From the NCBI GenBank assembly GCA_903789665.1, contig CAIFEX010000028.1:1-39208 (forward strand): DNA of 39,208 bases. The letters are read 5' to 3'. Source of the DNA: an uncultured Clostridium sp. GTDB taxonomy: Bacteria > Bacillota > Clostridia > Clostridiales > Clostridiaceae. The position numbers and the translations under genes were made by a program. This document shows, in pieces, positions 9,132 through 17,784 of this stretch (positions are counted from its first letter, which is position 1; every line of letters starts with the position of its first letter). The notes under the pieces are model-generated. The model made no database searches, had not been told where the DNA came from, and was given only the letters and a program-made list of their open reading frames with translations.

Positions 9132-10445
9132 TTAGTCGTCATCCCGAAGTATATTTATGTTTTTACCTTCCATGACTTTGTTCATATTTCTTACGGCACA
9201 CATTTTACCGCACATGGTGCAGGTTTTTTTATCTTCTGGCATTGAACTTTCCCTATATTTTTTGGCTTTTTCAGGATCTATTGAAACAGCAAATATCTTG
9301 TCCCAATCAAGCTTTCTCCTGGCTTGAGCCATTTCATTGTCCCAGTCTCTTGCACCTTTGATTCCATTTGCAATATCTGCGGCATGTGCAGCTATTTTTG
9401 CAGCTATGATTCCGTCTTTCATATCTTGAAGGTCGGGAAGCCTCAAGTGTTCAGCAGGGGTTACATAACACAGGAAATCCGCCCCGTGAGCCGCCGCAAT
9501 GGCACCACCTATGGCACTTGTAATGTGATCGTATCCAGGAGCTATGTCCGTCACTATTGGACCGAGTACATAAAAGGGGGCATCATGACACAGCTTTTTT
9601 TCAAGCTCCATGTTGGCTTCTATTTCGTTTAATGCCATATGACCCGGACCTTCTATCATTACCTGTACATTTCTTTTCCAGGCTCTTTTTGCAAGTTCGC
9701 TTAAAGTCATTAGCTCCTTTACCTGGCTTGGATCCGTAGAATCTTTTATACATCCGGATCTGCATGCATCTCCCAAACTTATGGTCACATCGTATTTCTC
9801 ACATATGTCAAGAACTCTGTCAAAGTATTCATAAAAGGGGTTCTCTCTGTTGTTCAAATTCATCCAGGCATAGAGTAAACTTCCCCCTCTCGATACAAAA
9901 TTCATAAGTCTTGGATTTCTCTTGAATACTTGTGCAGTTTCTCTGTTTATTCCAGCATGGATAGTCATAAAATCAACGCCGTCTTTTGCATGGGTTTCTA
10001 TTACGTTAAGGAGTTCTTCAGCAGTTATGTCTTTCAATTCTTTGTCATAAAAACCAACTGCATCATAAATCGGGACAGTACCTATCATGGCAGGGGACAT
10101 GGCTATTAATTTACTCCTGAATTCTCTTGTCTTTCCAAAGCAGCTGAGATCCATGATGGCTTCGGCCTTCATGTCTATTGCTTTTTTTACTTTGTCAAGT
10201 TCCAGGTTTACATTGGAGCAGTCTTTTGAAATGCCGAGGTTGACATTTATTTTCGTCTTCAGTCCTTTTCCCACACCTTCTGCACTTAATTTTTTGTGGT
10301 TTTTGTTGGCAGGGATGACAACTCTGCCCCTGGACATGCGATACATGAGATCACTCACATCCATCTTTTCTTTCTTGGCTACAGTTTGTATTTCCTTGGT
10401 GGCTATACCTTTTTTAGCTGCATCCATTTGAGTTGTATAATTCAT
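9132..10445 (-). CDS. thiC: phosphomethylpyrimidine synthase ThiC (radical SAM)
   Basis: ThiC rearranges aminoimidazole ribotide into HMP phosphate, the pyrimidine half of thiamine. At 437 residues it is the short Firmicute/anaerobe form without the long N-terminal domain. Core motifs [14 protein letters not shown] and [10 protein letters not shown] are intact. The C-terminal cluster reads C-T-M-C-G-K-M-C (C409, C412, C416), that is CX2CX3C, one residue shorter than the CX2CX4C usually quoted. AAAAGGAG precedes the ATG. It is the first gene of the operon and sits directly under two TPP riboswitches. Confidence 0.95.
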   Translation of the reverse strand: MNYTTQMDAAKKGIATKEIQTVAKKEKMDVSDLMYRMSRGRVVIPANKNHKKLSAEGVGKGLKTKINVNLGISKDCSNVNLELDKVKKAIDMKAEAIMDLSCFGKTREFRSKLIAMSPAMIGTVPIYDAVGFYDKELKDITAEELLNVIETHAKDGVDFMTIHAGINRETAQVFKRNPRLMNFVSRGGSLLYAWMNLNNRENPFYEYFDRVLDICEKYDVTISLGDACRSGCIKDSTDPSQVKELMTLSELAKRAWKRNVQVMIEGPGHMALNEIEANMELEKKLCHDAPFYVLGPIVTDIAPGYDHITSAIGGAIAAAHGADFLCYVTPAEHLRLPDLQDMKDGIIAAKIAAHAADIANGIKGARDWDNEMAQARRKLDWDKIFAVSIDPEKAKKYRESSMPEDKKTCTMCGKMCAVRNMNKVMEGKNINILRDDD

Positions 10446-10471
10446 TTTTTATCATTCTCCTTTTAATTTAA

Positions 10472-10503
10472 TATATAAAAAATGAGAAGCAAAATGCTTC
10501 TCG
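10472..10503 (-). terminator. terminator of the proximal TPP riboswitch
   Basis: Arms GAGAAGC and GCTTCTC (extended by A-T pairs) at 10484-10502 form a hairpin on the minus strand followed by ATTTTTTATAT. The CGTAGGGATAATT end of the aptamer can pair with AATTACCCTACG just before the hairpin, giving a likely anti-terminator. It lies 27 bases upstream of the thiC start. Confidence 0.8.
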
Positions 10504-10543
10504 TAGGGTAATTAAAACTTTACATGTTTTAAGACGGCATAAA

Positions 10544-10630
10544 TTATCCCTACGTTGGCATTATCCAAATCAGGTTATGAGGGTAAAAGATAACATCTTA
10601 TTCTCAGCCCATTGATACAGGCTCCCCTAT
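10544..10630 (-). ncRNA. TPP riboswitch, proximal copy
   Basis: On the minus strand the THI-box pattern is clear: GGGGAGCC, then GGGCTGAGA, ACCC, ACCTGATTTGGATAATGCC and AACGTAGGGA. These are the conserved parts of the TPP aptamer (pyrimidine-binding CTGAGA loop and pyrophosphate-binding arm). With the downstream terminator it should shut off thiCSGHE when TPP is plentiful. Confidence 0.93.
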
Positions 10631-10650
10631 AACATAATATTTGATTTTTT

Positions 10651-10682
10651 AAAAAAAGGAGTGTTTGCATGCAAACACTCCC
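10651..10682 (-). terminator. terminator of the distal TPP riboswitch
   Basis: A perfect palindrome with arms GGAGTGTTTGCA and TGCAAACACTCC (10658-10681) is followed on the minus strand by TTTTTTT. It lies between the two TPP aptamers, so the upstream aptamer has its own off-switch. Confidence 0.85.
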
Positions 10683-10699
10683 TGAATATACATATTAAG

Positions 10700-10785
10700 C
10701 ATTTGATTCCTTACGGTAGTGTTAACTACATCAAGTTCAAAGAGTCAGGTTCAACCTTCTCAACCATATTGGTTCCTCCACAAAC
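10700..10785 (-). ncRNA. TPP riboswitch, distal divergent copy
   Basis: On the minus strand: GGAGGAACC, GGTTGAGAAGG, CTTTGAACTTGATGTAGTT, AACACTACCGTAAGGAA. This follows the clostridial TPP aptamer layout (TGAGA, then TTTGAACCTGATCTAGTTA-like, then CGTAGGGAA) but with substitutions: TTGAGA for CTGAGA, ACTTGATG for ACCTGATC, CGTAAGGA for CGTAGGGA. It starts about 20 bases after the predicted transcription start. The match is good in architecture and imperfect in detail, so ligand affinity may differ from the proximal copy. Confidence 0.75.
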
Positions 10786-10810
10786 AATTTTATTTTCTTT
10801 TATTGACTTT

Positions 10811-10839
10811 AATATAACATAAATTACATGTGAAATCAA
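10811..10839 (-). promoter_or_regulatory. sigma-A promoter of the thiamine operon
   Basis: Minus strand TTGATT (10839-10834), 17-base spacer, TATATT (10816-10811). It lies right upstream of the distal riboswitch and only about 20 bases beyond the stop codon of the peptidase gene. Confidence 0.7.
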
Positions 10840-10857
10840 GATATATGTCACAGAATA

Positions 10858-11796
10858 TTAATAGCCAACTGCTGACGATGGTTGTCTGAAATTAGGATAA
10901 CCACCTGGGTGTCTAGAAATATGCCTTGGAAAATCAATAGATCTGCGTCTGAAATTTTGAGCGTTATTGTTATAGCTTGAATTGGTAGTTGTGGTAAATG
11001 ATTCGCCGTCTGTGCCAATTTCAGAAGGATAGATCGCGATGTTTCCACTGCCTGATATCATGGCAACAGGATGGACGTTGTTGCTGGAATTTTTCAAAGA
11101 GTTTTCATTGACTTTGGCCGATTGATATTTTACCGTATCGGTATTTGCCAATGGAAGCAGCTGGTTGTACTGGTTAGAAGGATCTTCGCTTATCCATTCT
11201 GCCGATGTACCAATTCCCTGTTCATAGGAAGAATCGAGTTCTGTGGATATGGTCTTAGTTTCTACCTTACCATCGGGTTCAGCTGCAGTAAATGTTAAAT
11301 TCCATGTGGAATCTGAAACTTTGGATATACTTACATTAATGACTGATCCCATGGGAATGCTCAGTATATTTTGAGCAGCATACGGAAGCTTTTCCCAGAA
11401 AACTTCTGCAGTAGGTTGTCCATTTTTTATTTCCTCTATAGTTCCAATCTGGAGAAGATCTTCAGAATTTACCCCTCCAAGACCTATCCACTGTGCAGCT
11501 GAAGCACTTTGCCTGCTGCTTGAAATTCCAGGTACTGTCCAACTTCCGGAAATACTTGTATAGCTGCTGCCTTTAGACATAGGTACAGATATATATCCTG
11601 CCCAATTACCGGATTTTTCAGTATTGGATGGAAGATTCGCGGTATTTACAGCACCGCGTTGCTGGTAGTCCTGAATCGAATGGATTGTAATACCATTGTT
11701 GAATTGTTCTTTTGCAATTACAGGACCGGGTACACTTCCCAATATCATAAATAATGCCAGCAGCAGGATCTGCAGCCTTTTTAAAATATTCTTCAT
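10858..11796 (-). CDS. secreted G1-family glutamic endopeptidase
   Basis: A 312-residue exported protein with a signal peptide (basic start, hydrophobic core about residues 9-22, likely cleavage after A28). The mature part carries the eqolisin (peptidase G1) pattern: N-W-A-G-Y at 64-68, S-W-T-V-P at 85-89, the catalytic Gln in A-A-Q-W-I-G-L-G-G (Q102) and the catalytic Glu in T-S-A-E-W-I-S-E (E200). This family uses a Gln-Glu dyad and works best at acid pH. The tail beyond residue 270 is rich in Asn, Arg, Pro and Tyr and looks unlike the family core. The minus-strand ATG follows a GGGAGG site. It is transcribed toward the thiamine operon but probably separately. Confidence 0.85.
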   Translation of the reverse strand: MKNILKRLQILLLALFMILGSVPGPVIAKEQFNNGITIHSIQDYQQRGAVNTANLPSNTEKSGNWAGYISVPMSKGSSYTSISGSWTVPGISSSRQSASAAQWIGLGGVNSEDLLQIGTIEEIKNGQPTAEVFWEKLPYAAQNILSIPMGSVINVSISKVSDSTWNLTFTAAEPDGKVETKTISTELDSSYEQGIGTSAEWISEDPSNQYNQLLPLANTDTVKYQSAKVNENSLKNSSNNVHPVAMISGSGNIAIYPSEIGTDGESFTTTTNSSYNNNAQNFRRRSIDFPRHISRHPGGYPNFRQPSSAVGY

Positions 11797-12002
11797 TAGA
11801 TGGTTTTCCCTCCCTTTATATTTATATCAAATTTATTTACTATTTATAGTTTCTCGCTGGCATATTACAAAACCGTGTTAATAATATTGCCATATTGTAA
11901 ATTTTTTTGAATGAATATGATACTGCGGGATTATGCTATAATAAATTTAATGATGGATATAAGACTCAATGGATGAGAATAAATTTTGAAGGAGGAGTTA
12001 CC

Positions 12003-13247
12003 GTGATAGCTGATAAATTTGATGTGTTTTTATTTGATTTGGATGGGGTCATTTACATAGAGGGTAGTCCTCTTCCGGGAGCAGTGGAATCCCTTAAGAT
12101 CCTTCGTGAAATGGGAAAGACAATTAGATTTTTGACAAACAATCCCTGCACGACGCAGAAAAAAATGGTAGAACGTCTGAAAAAAATTGGGATAGAGGCA
12201 CATATTGAAGAGATAATTACTGCGGGCCAGGTGACGGCCCAGTATCTAGAAAGGGAGAATATAAAAACTGCATTTATCCTTGGAGATGAGAATTTAAAAT
12301 GGGAATGCAAACAGGCAGGTATTGAAATTGACAGTATAATTAACGCAGAGGCGGTTGTAGTTGGGTGGGACGATTCACTGTGTTTTGGGGATATTAAAAA
12401 GGCAGTACAATTGATTGATAACGGTGCAAAATTTATTGGGACAAATATCGATAGAAATTTTCCAGGTAAAAAGGGTCTGCTTCCAGCAGCCGGGGCAATT
12501 GTGAAGGCTGTTTGGACGGCGTCGGAAAAGAAACCTATAATTATAGGAAAACCCTATCCATATATGTTTAGAAAAGCTCTTGAAGATTTAAAGGCATCCT
12601 CCAAAACAATAATGATAGGGGACAACTATTTTAGTGATATTTTAGGAGCCCATCAGACGGGAATATCAGCTGTCTTAATATCTGAAGGGAAAGCGAATAA
12701 ATTCCCTTCAGCCAGAGATTTCCGTAATCCAGATGCTGCTATTCCGAATTTAAAAGGACTGTTTGACGATGATGTAACAGTACGGAAGTGGATTTTGCCT
12801 CACTTTCCATGGCCGAATGATGGTGTCAAGGCAGGTGTTGCAGGCGTCATATTTGATAAATCAAGAAAAGTACTTCTTATGAGACGTGTGGATAATGGAT
12901 TGTGGGGAATTCCTTCAGGTCATGTGGAACCCGGAGAAACGGTAGAAGAGGCAATTGTCAGGGAAATCAGGGAAGAAACCGGTTTAAAAGTAAAGATAAA
13001 CCGTTTGATTGGAATTTATTCCGATCCGATTTCACAGGTTTTCTCTTATCCTGACGGTAAGATAGATCACTTTATTACAACTTGTTTTGAATGTGAAACT
13101 GTAGGGGGAAAGTTAATTAAAAGAGGTGAAGAGACACTGGATGTGAATTATTTTGATCTCAGCCATCTGCCTAAAAACCTTTTGCCGATGCATCCAACTT
13201 GGCTCAGGGACGCCATTCATAAAGAAAAAGGTTCCTATGTACGTTAA
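12003..13247 (+). CDS. HAD phosphatase-Nudix hydrolase fusion
   Basis: A 414-residue two-domain protein. Residues 1-260 form a NagD-type HAD phosphatase: motif I F-D-L-D-G-V-I-Y (D12, D14), motif II T-N-N, the G-K-P-Y-P-Y-M-F lysine motif and M-I-G-D-N-Y-F-S-D-I with the acidic pair. Residues about 285-410 form a Nudix domain with a perfect box at 306-328 (G-x5-E-x7-R-E-x2-E-E-x-G). Start GTG 12003 is chosen for GAAGGAGG; an earlier in-frame ATG at 11907 has no site. A TGCTATAAT extended -10 lies at 11934-11942. One chain may hydrolyse a nucleotide-type diphosphate and dephosphorylate the product, but the substrate is unknown. Confidence 0.88.
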   Translation: MIADKFDVFLFDLDGVIYIEGSPLPGAVESLKILREMGKTIRFLTNNPCTTQKKMVERLKKIGIEAHIEEIITAGQVTAQYLERENIKTAFILGDENLKWECKQAGIEIDSIINAEAVVVGWDDSLCFGDIKKAVQLIDNGAKFIGTNIDRNFPGKKGLLPAAGAIVKAVWTASEKKPIIIGKPYPYMFRKALEDLKASSKTIMIGDNYFSDILGAHQTGISAVLISEGKANKFPSARDFRNPDAAIPNLKGLFDDDVTVRKWILPHFPWPNDGVKAGVAGVIFDKSRKVLLMRRVDNGLWGIPSGHVEPGETVEEAIVREIREETGLKVKINRLIGIYSDPISQVFSYPDGKIDHFITTCFECETVGGKLIKRGEETLDVNYFDLSHLPKNLLPMHPTWLRDAIHKEKGSYVR

Positions 13248-13371
13248 AAGGTTATGTTATCCGGAACTTTGCCGATAATATAATTATGAAGAATCTAATA
13301 TATGGTTGTATATTTCGATTGTATGCGGTATGAGTATGTAATAATTATTTTATAAGTAGGAGATGTTTAAT

Positions 13372-14202
13372 TTGGATGAAAAATATGTAGAGTTTGCTAA
13401 GGCCACATTGGATTATTTGCCGGATTTTTTTGATGAACAAGTGTCTGTTGCCCTTACTGACACGGAAAAGATCTTGAAGTTCAAGGAAAATGATAAACTG
13501 CCGGTGAAATTACATGAAGGTGATCCCCTTCCGGAATATGCCGCCCAGGTAGTCAAGGAGGGTAAATCTCTGATAAAATACATGAATGAAAAAGGTGAGG
13601 GGATACCATTTATGGTATATGTGATCCCAATAAAAAACAAAAATAATGAGATTGTCGGAACTTTCCTGCTGGCAAAGAATTTTGAAATGAATAAGAAAAT
13701 TGGAGATCTAACCAAGGAACTTTCTGAATCACTTGAAAGTATATCGGCTGCTATAGAAGAGTGCACCGCCAGTGTCCAATCTGAAACGGAAAATAATAAT
13801 AATGTGATTTCTGAACTGTCCAAGACGGATGAAAACATGAAAGGCACCAATGAAATCATAAAAATCATAGATGAAGTATCAAGTCAAACAAATCTTCTGG
13901 GACTAAATGCCGCCATAGAAGCCGCCAGGGCAGGCGAAGAGGGACGGGGCTTTAATGTAGTCGCACAGGAAATAAGGAAGTTATCCAACAGGAGCTCTGA
14001 ATCTACAAAGCGCATAAGAGAAATACTGGATAACATAACTAAATCTGTTCAACTCATCAACAGCAAAATAAAGGAATCCAATAAATCTTTTGAAAGTCAG
14101 GCGGCAGCTTTTGAAGAAATTTCTGCCTCTATTCAGGAGATAGCACATAATTCCGGCGTACTGAAAGAATTAACTGATTCGAAACTTCATAATGCCATAT
14201 GA
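13372..14202 (+). CDS. soluble methyl-accepting chemotaxis-type receptor
   Basis: A cytoplasmic protein of about 276 residues with no membrane span or HAMP domain. Residues 1-105 form a small sensory domain of the type found in other clostridial soluble receptors. The C-terminal half is a coiled-coil signalling hairpin with the conserved tip region ([18 protein letters not shown]). It should bind CheA/CheW. The TTG at 13372 sits nine bases after AGGAG, whereas the in-frame ATG at 13363 is directly against it, so TTG is preferred. The signalling domain is short on the C-terminal side. No other chemotaxis gene is near. Confidence 0.8.
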   Translation: MDEKYVEFAKATLDYLPDFFDEQVSVALTDTEKILKFKENDKLPVKLHEGDPLPEYAAQVVKEGKSLIKYMNEKGEGIPFMVYVIPIKNKNNEIVGTFLLAKNFEMNKKIGDLTKELSESLESISAAIEECTASVQSETENNNNVISELSKTDENMKGTNEIIKIIDEVSSQTNLLGLNAAIEAARAGEEGRGFNVVAQEIRKLSNRSSESTKRIREILDNITKSVQLINSKIKESNKSFESQAAAFEEISASIQEIAHNSGVLKELTDSKLHNAI

Positions 14203-14235
14203 AAAGCCCTCATATATATAATATATAATAAAATG

Positions 14236-14276
14236 AAGCGTACCAGCTTGTATAAATTCTGGTACGCTTTTTCTTT
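14236..14276. terminator. intrinsic terminator after the chemoreceptor
   Basis: Arms AAGCGTACCAG and CTGGTACGCTT flank a 12-base loop and run into TTTTCTTTATT on the plus strand. It sits between convergent genes and could serve both, though the T run is on the plus side. Confidence 0.85.
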
Positions 14277-15576
14277 ATTCCAATATCTCGTTTATAATTT
14301 TTCCGTCAGCGTCTTTTAGCTCGATTCCCAGTAATTTTGCTATAGTTGGTCCTTCATCAACAAGGTTCATGCTGTCTATAACTGCTCCATTTTTTATTCC
14401 CTTACCCCTCGCCATAAAAACTGTTGTATAATTTTTCCTATAGGGCAAATATCCGTGGGTGGCCCTTGTAATATTGTGAAATCTGTCTTCTTCCCCTGGT
14501 TTTATGTGTCTTATGATGTCCTGATCTATATCGTCCAGAAAATAAAATCCTTTTTTTGCTTCAAGCATGAAGGTACAGTTGGGATCGGCTCCCAACCTTA
14601 TTACAGCATCTTTCCTGTATATTTTTTCAATGCATTGAATTTTTCTGTTGAAATTATATATTAGGGAATAGACTTCATCTGCCAATAATTTATCATCTCT
14701 ATTTTTTAAATAAATATAGGCACATCCGTCACAATTTTTTGCTATTGCCTGGTAGCTTTTTATTTTTCCTTTTTTATCTACGTCAATGTATCCTTTGTTT
14801 TTCAGCAGTACATTCAAGTCTATAATCTTGTCCTCGTCCATACTGCTGTGATCACCTAAAATTATTACTGTACTGTCTTTTATATCATTTTCCTTTAGAA
14901 CATCTATTATTTCGCCGAGCCTTTTATCATGCCTTAGGAGTGCATCTTTTGCCTCTTTGGAATAAAATCCGCTGCAGTGCCGCATGGAGTCAAGATCAGA
15001 GTAGTGGACAAATACTATGTCGGTTTTTTTATTTTTTATAGTGTATAAAAATGACTGATGGGTAAAATCATCTAATTCAGGTTCTTTTATACCATTTCTT
15101 ATAAAACCGAATTTTCGATTCAGCTGAAATTGAAATAGGGGGCTCCCGTTTAACATGGATACGGTGGCTTGATTCTGCCAGGATCTATTGGCAAAGACCT
15201 CCGGCATATTGTATTGTATTCTGGAATTTGCTGTAACCGGCCAAAGGAGAGCTGCCACTGTCATTCCCCGATCTATTGCCAGATCATATATAGTACTTCC
15301 CTTTATATATTTTCTACTCCAGTACCAATCCGGTGATTTTCTGTTTGGCTGCAGCAGGGTATTGTTCACTATTCCGTGATTTTTAGGGTATTTTCCTGTC
15401 ACAATACTGGTGTGGGCTGGATAGGTCAAAGAGGGATAAACACTATATACATTTTTACAGTAAGAAGCCCGGGAGAGAAATCTTTTAAAATTAGGCAGGG
15501 AAGAAATATAGTCAAAATCTAAAGTAGAAAGTCCGTCGAAGGATATTATATATAAGTGCTTTGTAAGTCTTTCCAT
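14275..15576 (-). CDS. type I phosphodiesterase/nucleotide pyrophosphatase family
   Basis: A 433-residue alkaline-phosphatase-superfamily enzyme. Metal and nucleophile motifs are visible: S-F-D-G-L near residue 14, Y-P-S-L-T-Y-P-A-H-T-S-I-V-T-G-K-Y-P with the Thr/Ser nucleophile region, H-Y-S-D-L-D-S-M-R-H, I-L-G-D-H-S-S-M-D and a late T-H-G-Y-L-P. These proteins hydrolyse phosphodiester or diphosphate bonds. There is no signal peptide, so it is likely cytoplasmic or peripheral. An AGGAGG-like site precedes the ATG. The physiological substrate is not evident from neighbours. Confidence 0.85.
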   Translation of the reverse strand: MERLTKHLYIISFDGLSTLDFDYISSLPNFKRFLSRASYCKNVYSVYPSLTYPAHTSIVTGKYPKNHGIVNNTLLQPNRKSPDWYWSRKYIKGSTIYDLAIDRGMTVAALLWPVTANSRIQYNMPEVFANRSWQNQATVSMLNGSPLFQFQLNRKFGFIRNGIKEPELDDFTHQSFLYTIKNKKTDIVFVHYSDLDSMRHCSGFYSKEAKDALLRHDKRLGEIIDVLKENDIKDSTVIILGDHSSMDEDKIIDLNVLLKNKGYIDVDKKGKIKSYQAIAKNCDGCAYIYLKNRDDKLLADEVYSLIYNFNRKIQCIEKIYRKDAVIRLGADPNCTFMLEAKKGFYFLDDIDQDIIRHIKPGEEDRFHNITRATHGYLPYRKNYTTVFMARGKGIKNGAVIDSMNLVDEGPTIAKLLGIELKDADGKIINEILE

Positions 15577-15730
15577 CCAGAAATTCCTCCTGATAATAAT
15601 GATTTTTGGATACTAACAATTTTACTATATCACTTGTACGTTATAATTGTATTGCATATTTATTAAGAAATATTAATAATGCAATTTATAAATATAATAT
15701 ATAATATATAATAGCAGTATGGTCTTGTAA

Positions 15731-15747
15731 TCTTTATAAAATCTTCA
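15731..15747 (+). promoter_or_regulatory. candidate response-regulator box before the glycosyltransferase
   Basis: TCTTTA (15731-15736) and TCTTCA (15742-15747) form a direct repeat 11 bases apart, the spacing favoured by OmpR-family regulators. The same arrangement is kept in front of the decayed copy at 35529-35545. The nearby gene order suggests the regulator at 17089 as the binder. This is inference from conservation. Confidence 0.4.
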
Positions 15748-15821
15748 TATGTTTTATAGTTAATTCTTTAAAAAAATTTTTTAAAATAGAACTTGAGATG
15801 AAAATCAAGAGGAGGATTATT

Positions 15822-17054
15822 ATGGAAAAATATTACAGAAAAGCTGCCTTTCTTGGAATTTTAATTAGCGTACTCTGGGTGATTTTTGTAAACACACAGC
15901 CATTTTCAGATTTTGCCTATTATGATGGACTGGCAAGACAGATAGCACTTGGAGGGCCCTGGGGTGATACCTATACTTCTGTGGGATATCCTATTGTGCT
16001 GGGGTTTGTATATAAAATTTTTGGCAGCAGTTTGGTATCAGCAAAAATCTTTAATTTAACACTTACATTTATAAACTACATACTTTTTTATAAAATACTG
16101 AAAAAAGCAGACCTTGCTGAAAAGAAGCGTAGATTCATATACGGCTTATTTGTTGCCTTCCCCAGCAATATATTTTACAATAGTGTTCTGGCGGTGGAAA
16201 TACTGTTTACTACCATACTGCTTCTAATGACATTCCTGTACTTTTATGATGTCAGATACAAGTATATCCTGATTGGCATATTGACAGCTGCAGGTGCCAT
16301 GGTGAAACCATTTTTCATAGTTTTTCCATTTCTGATCTTTATGGTTGAATTGTGTCTCAAAATGAAGTTTTGGGTGGTATTGAAACATTCAATCACCGTA
16401 TTTATAATAAGTGCCATAGCCATATCACCGTGGCTGTATAGAAATACCAAGCTTTTAGGACAGTTCACATTTATATCCAATAATAGTGGAATAGTACTTT
16501 ATGTAAATAATAATTCCCAAAATAAATACGGCATGTGGATGGATGCCAGAAATGTGCACGATTCCATTGTAAAAAAGACCGAGTATATAAATGCAAATGC
16601 CACGGAGAAAAACAGGATGCTTTCCAGTGCGGCACGAAAATGGATAGGGTCACATCCTGCAAAATTTGTTCAGCTCGGGTTCAAACGACTTTTTATTACC
16701 TATATTGGTTTTAGTGAAATAGACTACAGTTTCAACGGTGCAAACATAAACCCCGTTTTCAAATTCATATTTTCATTTTATGCCTATGCTGCAAGATATC
16801 TGGTGTTTATTCCTGCACTGATCATGATTGCTGTATACAGCGTAATAGTGATTAAAAAATTTTTTAATAAGAAGCCTGTGGATCGATACTTAATATACAA
16901 TCTTATTTGCTTTTACATGTTTGCCGTTGTGTATTTTGTTTCCGAAGGTCAGCCCCGCTATTCATTTCCCTGTACATTTACATTGGTTTACTTTTTCTCC
17001 TGTTTTATGGAAAGAACCAATTTTGTCAGATCTGTAAAAAACGTAAAATTATAG
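15822..17054 (+). CDS. GT-C fold membrane glycosyltransferase (ArnT/PMT type)
   Basis: A 410-residue protein with about ten membrane spans and an early acidic motif (F-S-D-F-A-Y-Y-D-G-L) in the first external loop, as in GT39/GT83-type enzymes that move a sugar from a polyprenyl phosphate carrier to a surface acceptor. The ATG at 15822 follows AGGAGG and matches the start of the second copy at 35620; an in-frame ATG at 15798 is upstream of that site and is rejected. It lies 34 bases upstream of a two-component pair, likely in the same transcript. The sugar and acceptor are unknown. Confidence 0.8.
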   Translation: MEKYYRKAAFLGILISVLWVIFVNTQPFSDFAYYDGLARQIALGGPWGDTYTSVGYPIVLGFVYKIFGSSLVSAKIFNLTLTFINYILFYKILKKADLAEKKRRFIYGLFVAFPSNIFYNSVLAVEILFTTILLLMTFLYFYDVRYKYILIGILTAAGAMVKPFFIVFPFLIFMVELCLKMKFWVVLKHSITVFIISAIAISPWLYRNTKLLGQFTFISNNSGIVLYVNNNSQNKYGMWMDARNVHDSIVKKTEYINANATEKNRMLSSAARKWIGSHPAKFVQLGFKRLFITYIGFSEIDYSFNGANINPVFKFIFSFYAYAARYLVFIPALIMIAVYSVIVIKKFFNKKPVDRYLIYNLICFYMFAVVYFVSEGQPRYSFPCTFTLVYFFSCFMERTNFVRSVKNVKL

Positions 17055-17088
17055 AACATGTTATAATAAAATCAAGGGGGACATTTGT

Positions 17089-17784
17089 ATGAAGGGACAT
17101 AGTGTGCTGGTAGTAGACGATGACGAGGACATTCTGGATATAATAAAAATTTATCTGCAGAATGACAAATTTGAAGTAATTACTGCCTGTGACGGAAGAT
17201 CGGCAATAGAAAAGCTGAAAAAACAGGATGTGGATTTGATAATATTGGATATAATGATGCCGGGGCTGGATGGACTGCATACCTGTCTTGAAATTAGAAA
17301 AGAGAAAAAAATACCCATAATAATGCTTTCTGCGAAAGATGATCCAAGCAGCAAGATACTGGGTCTTGATATAGGTGCTGACGATTATGTTACCAAACCC
17401 TTCAACCCGCTGGAACTGGTGGCCAGGGTAAGATCTCAAATCAGGAGATATTCGGATTTCAATAGCGGCAAACTCCGGGAGAAAAATAAAATTGTTATAG
17501 ATGACCTTACAATAGATACTGAATCGCATGAGGTGTTTGTCGGAGAAAATTCAGTTGAGCTTACTCCAATTGAGTTTTCTATTTTGAAGGTGCTTGCTGA
17601 AAACAGGGGAAGAGTACTCAGTACGGAAACTATATATGAAAATGTGTGGAGTGAACCTTTTTACAATTCCAAGAATACGGTGGCAGTTCACATAAGGAAT
17701 ATAAGAGAAAAAATAGAGATAAATCCGGGAAAACCCAAATATATAAAAGTGGTCTGGGGAGTAGGTTATAGAATTGATAAGTAA
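17089..17784 (+). CDS. OmpR-family response regulator
   Basis: A 231-residue regulator: receiver domain (acidic pocket D10-D12, phospho-acceptor D54 in L-D-I-M-M-P-G, conserved Lys in V-T-K-P-F) followed by a winged-helix DNA-binding domain with L-T-P-I-E-F-S-I-L and V-W-G-V-G-Y-R at the end. ATG at 17089 has AAGGGGG upstream. It overlaps the kinase gene by 11 bases, so the pair is translationally linked. The glycosyltransferase gene upstream is the most likely target, implying control of surface modification. Confidence 0.93.
   Translation: MKGHSVLVVDDDEDILDIIKIYLQNDKFEVITACDGRSAIEKLKKQDVDLIILDIMMPGLDGLHTCLEIRKEKKIPIIMLSAKDDPSSKILGLDIGADDYVTKPFNPLELVARVRSQIRRYSDFNSGKLREKNKIVIDDLTIDTESHEVFVGENSVELTPIEFSILKVLAENRGRVLSTETIYENVWSEPFYNSKNTVAVHIRNIREKIEINPGKPKYIKVVWGVGYRIDK

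Noticed and set aside
9324-9632. Long plus-strand frames opposite thiC, thiG and thiH
   Set aside because: They are antisense shadows of well-supported genes and have no ribosome binding sites or family signatures.
15660-15720. ATATAT-rich repeats before the glycosyltransferase as a possible repeat array or origin element
   Set aside because: Short, irregular AT-rich sequence common in such genomes, with no DnaA-box pattern.
17026-17529. A 167-residue minus-strand frame opposite the response regulator
   Set aside because: Antisense to a clear OmpR-family gene; composition is that of reverse-read receiver codons.
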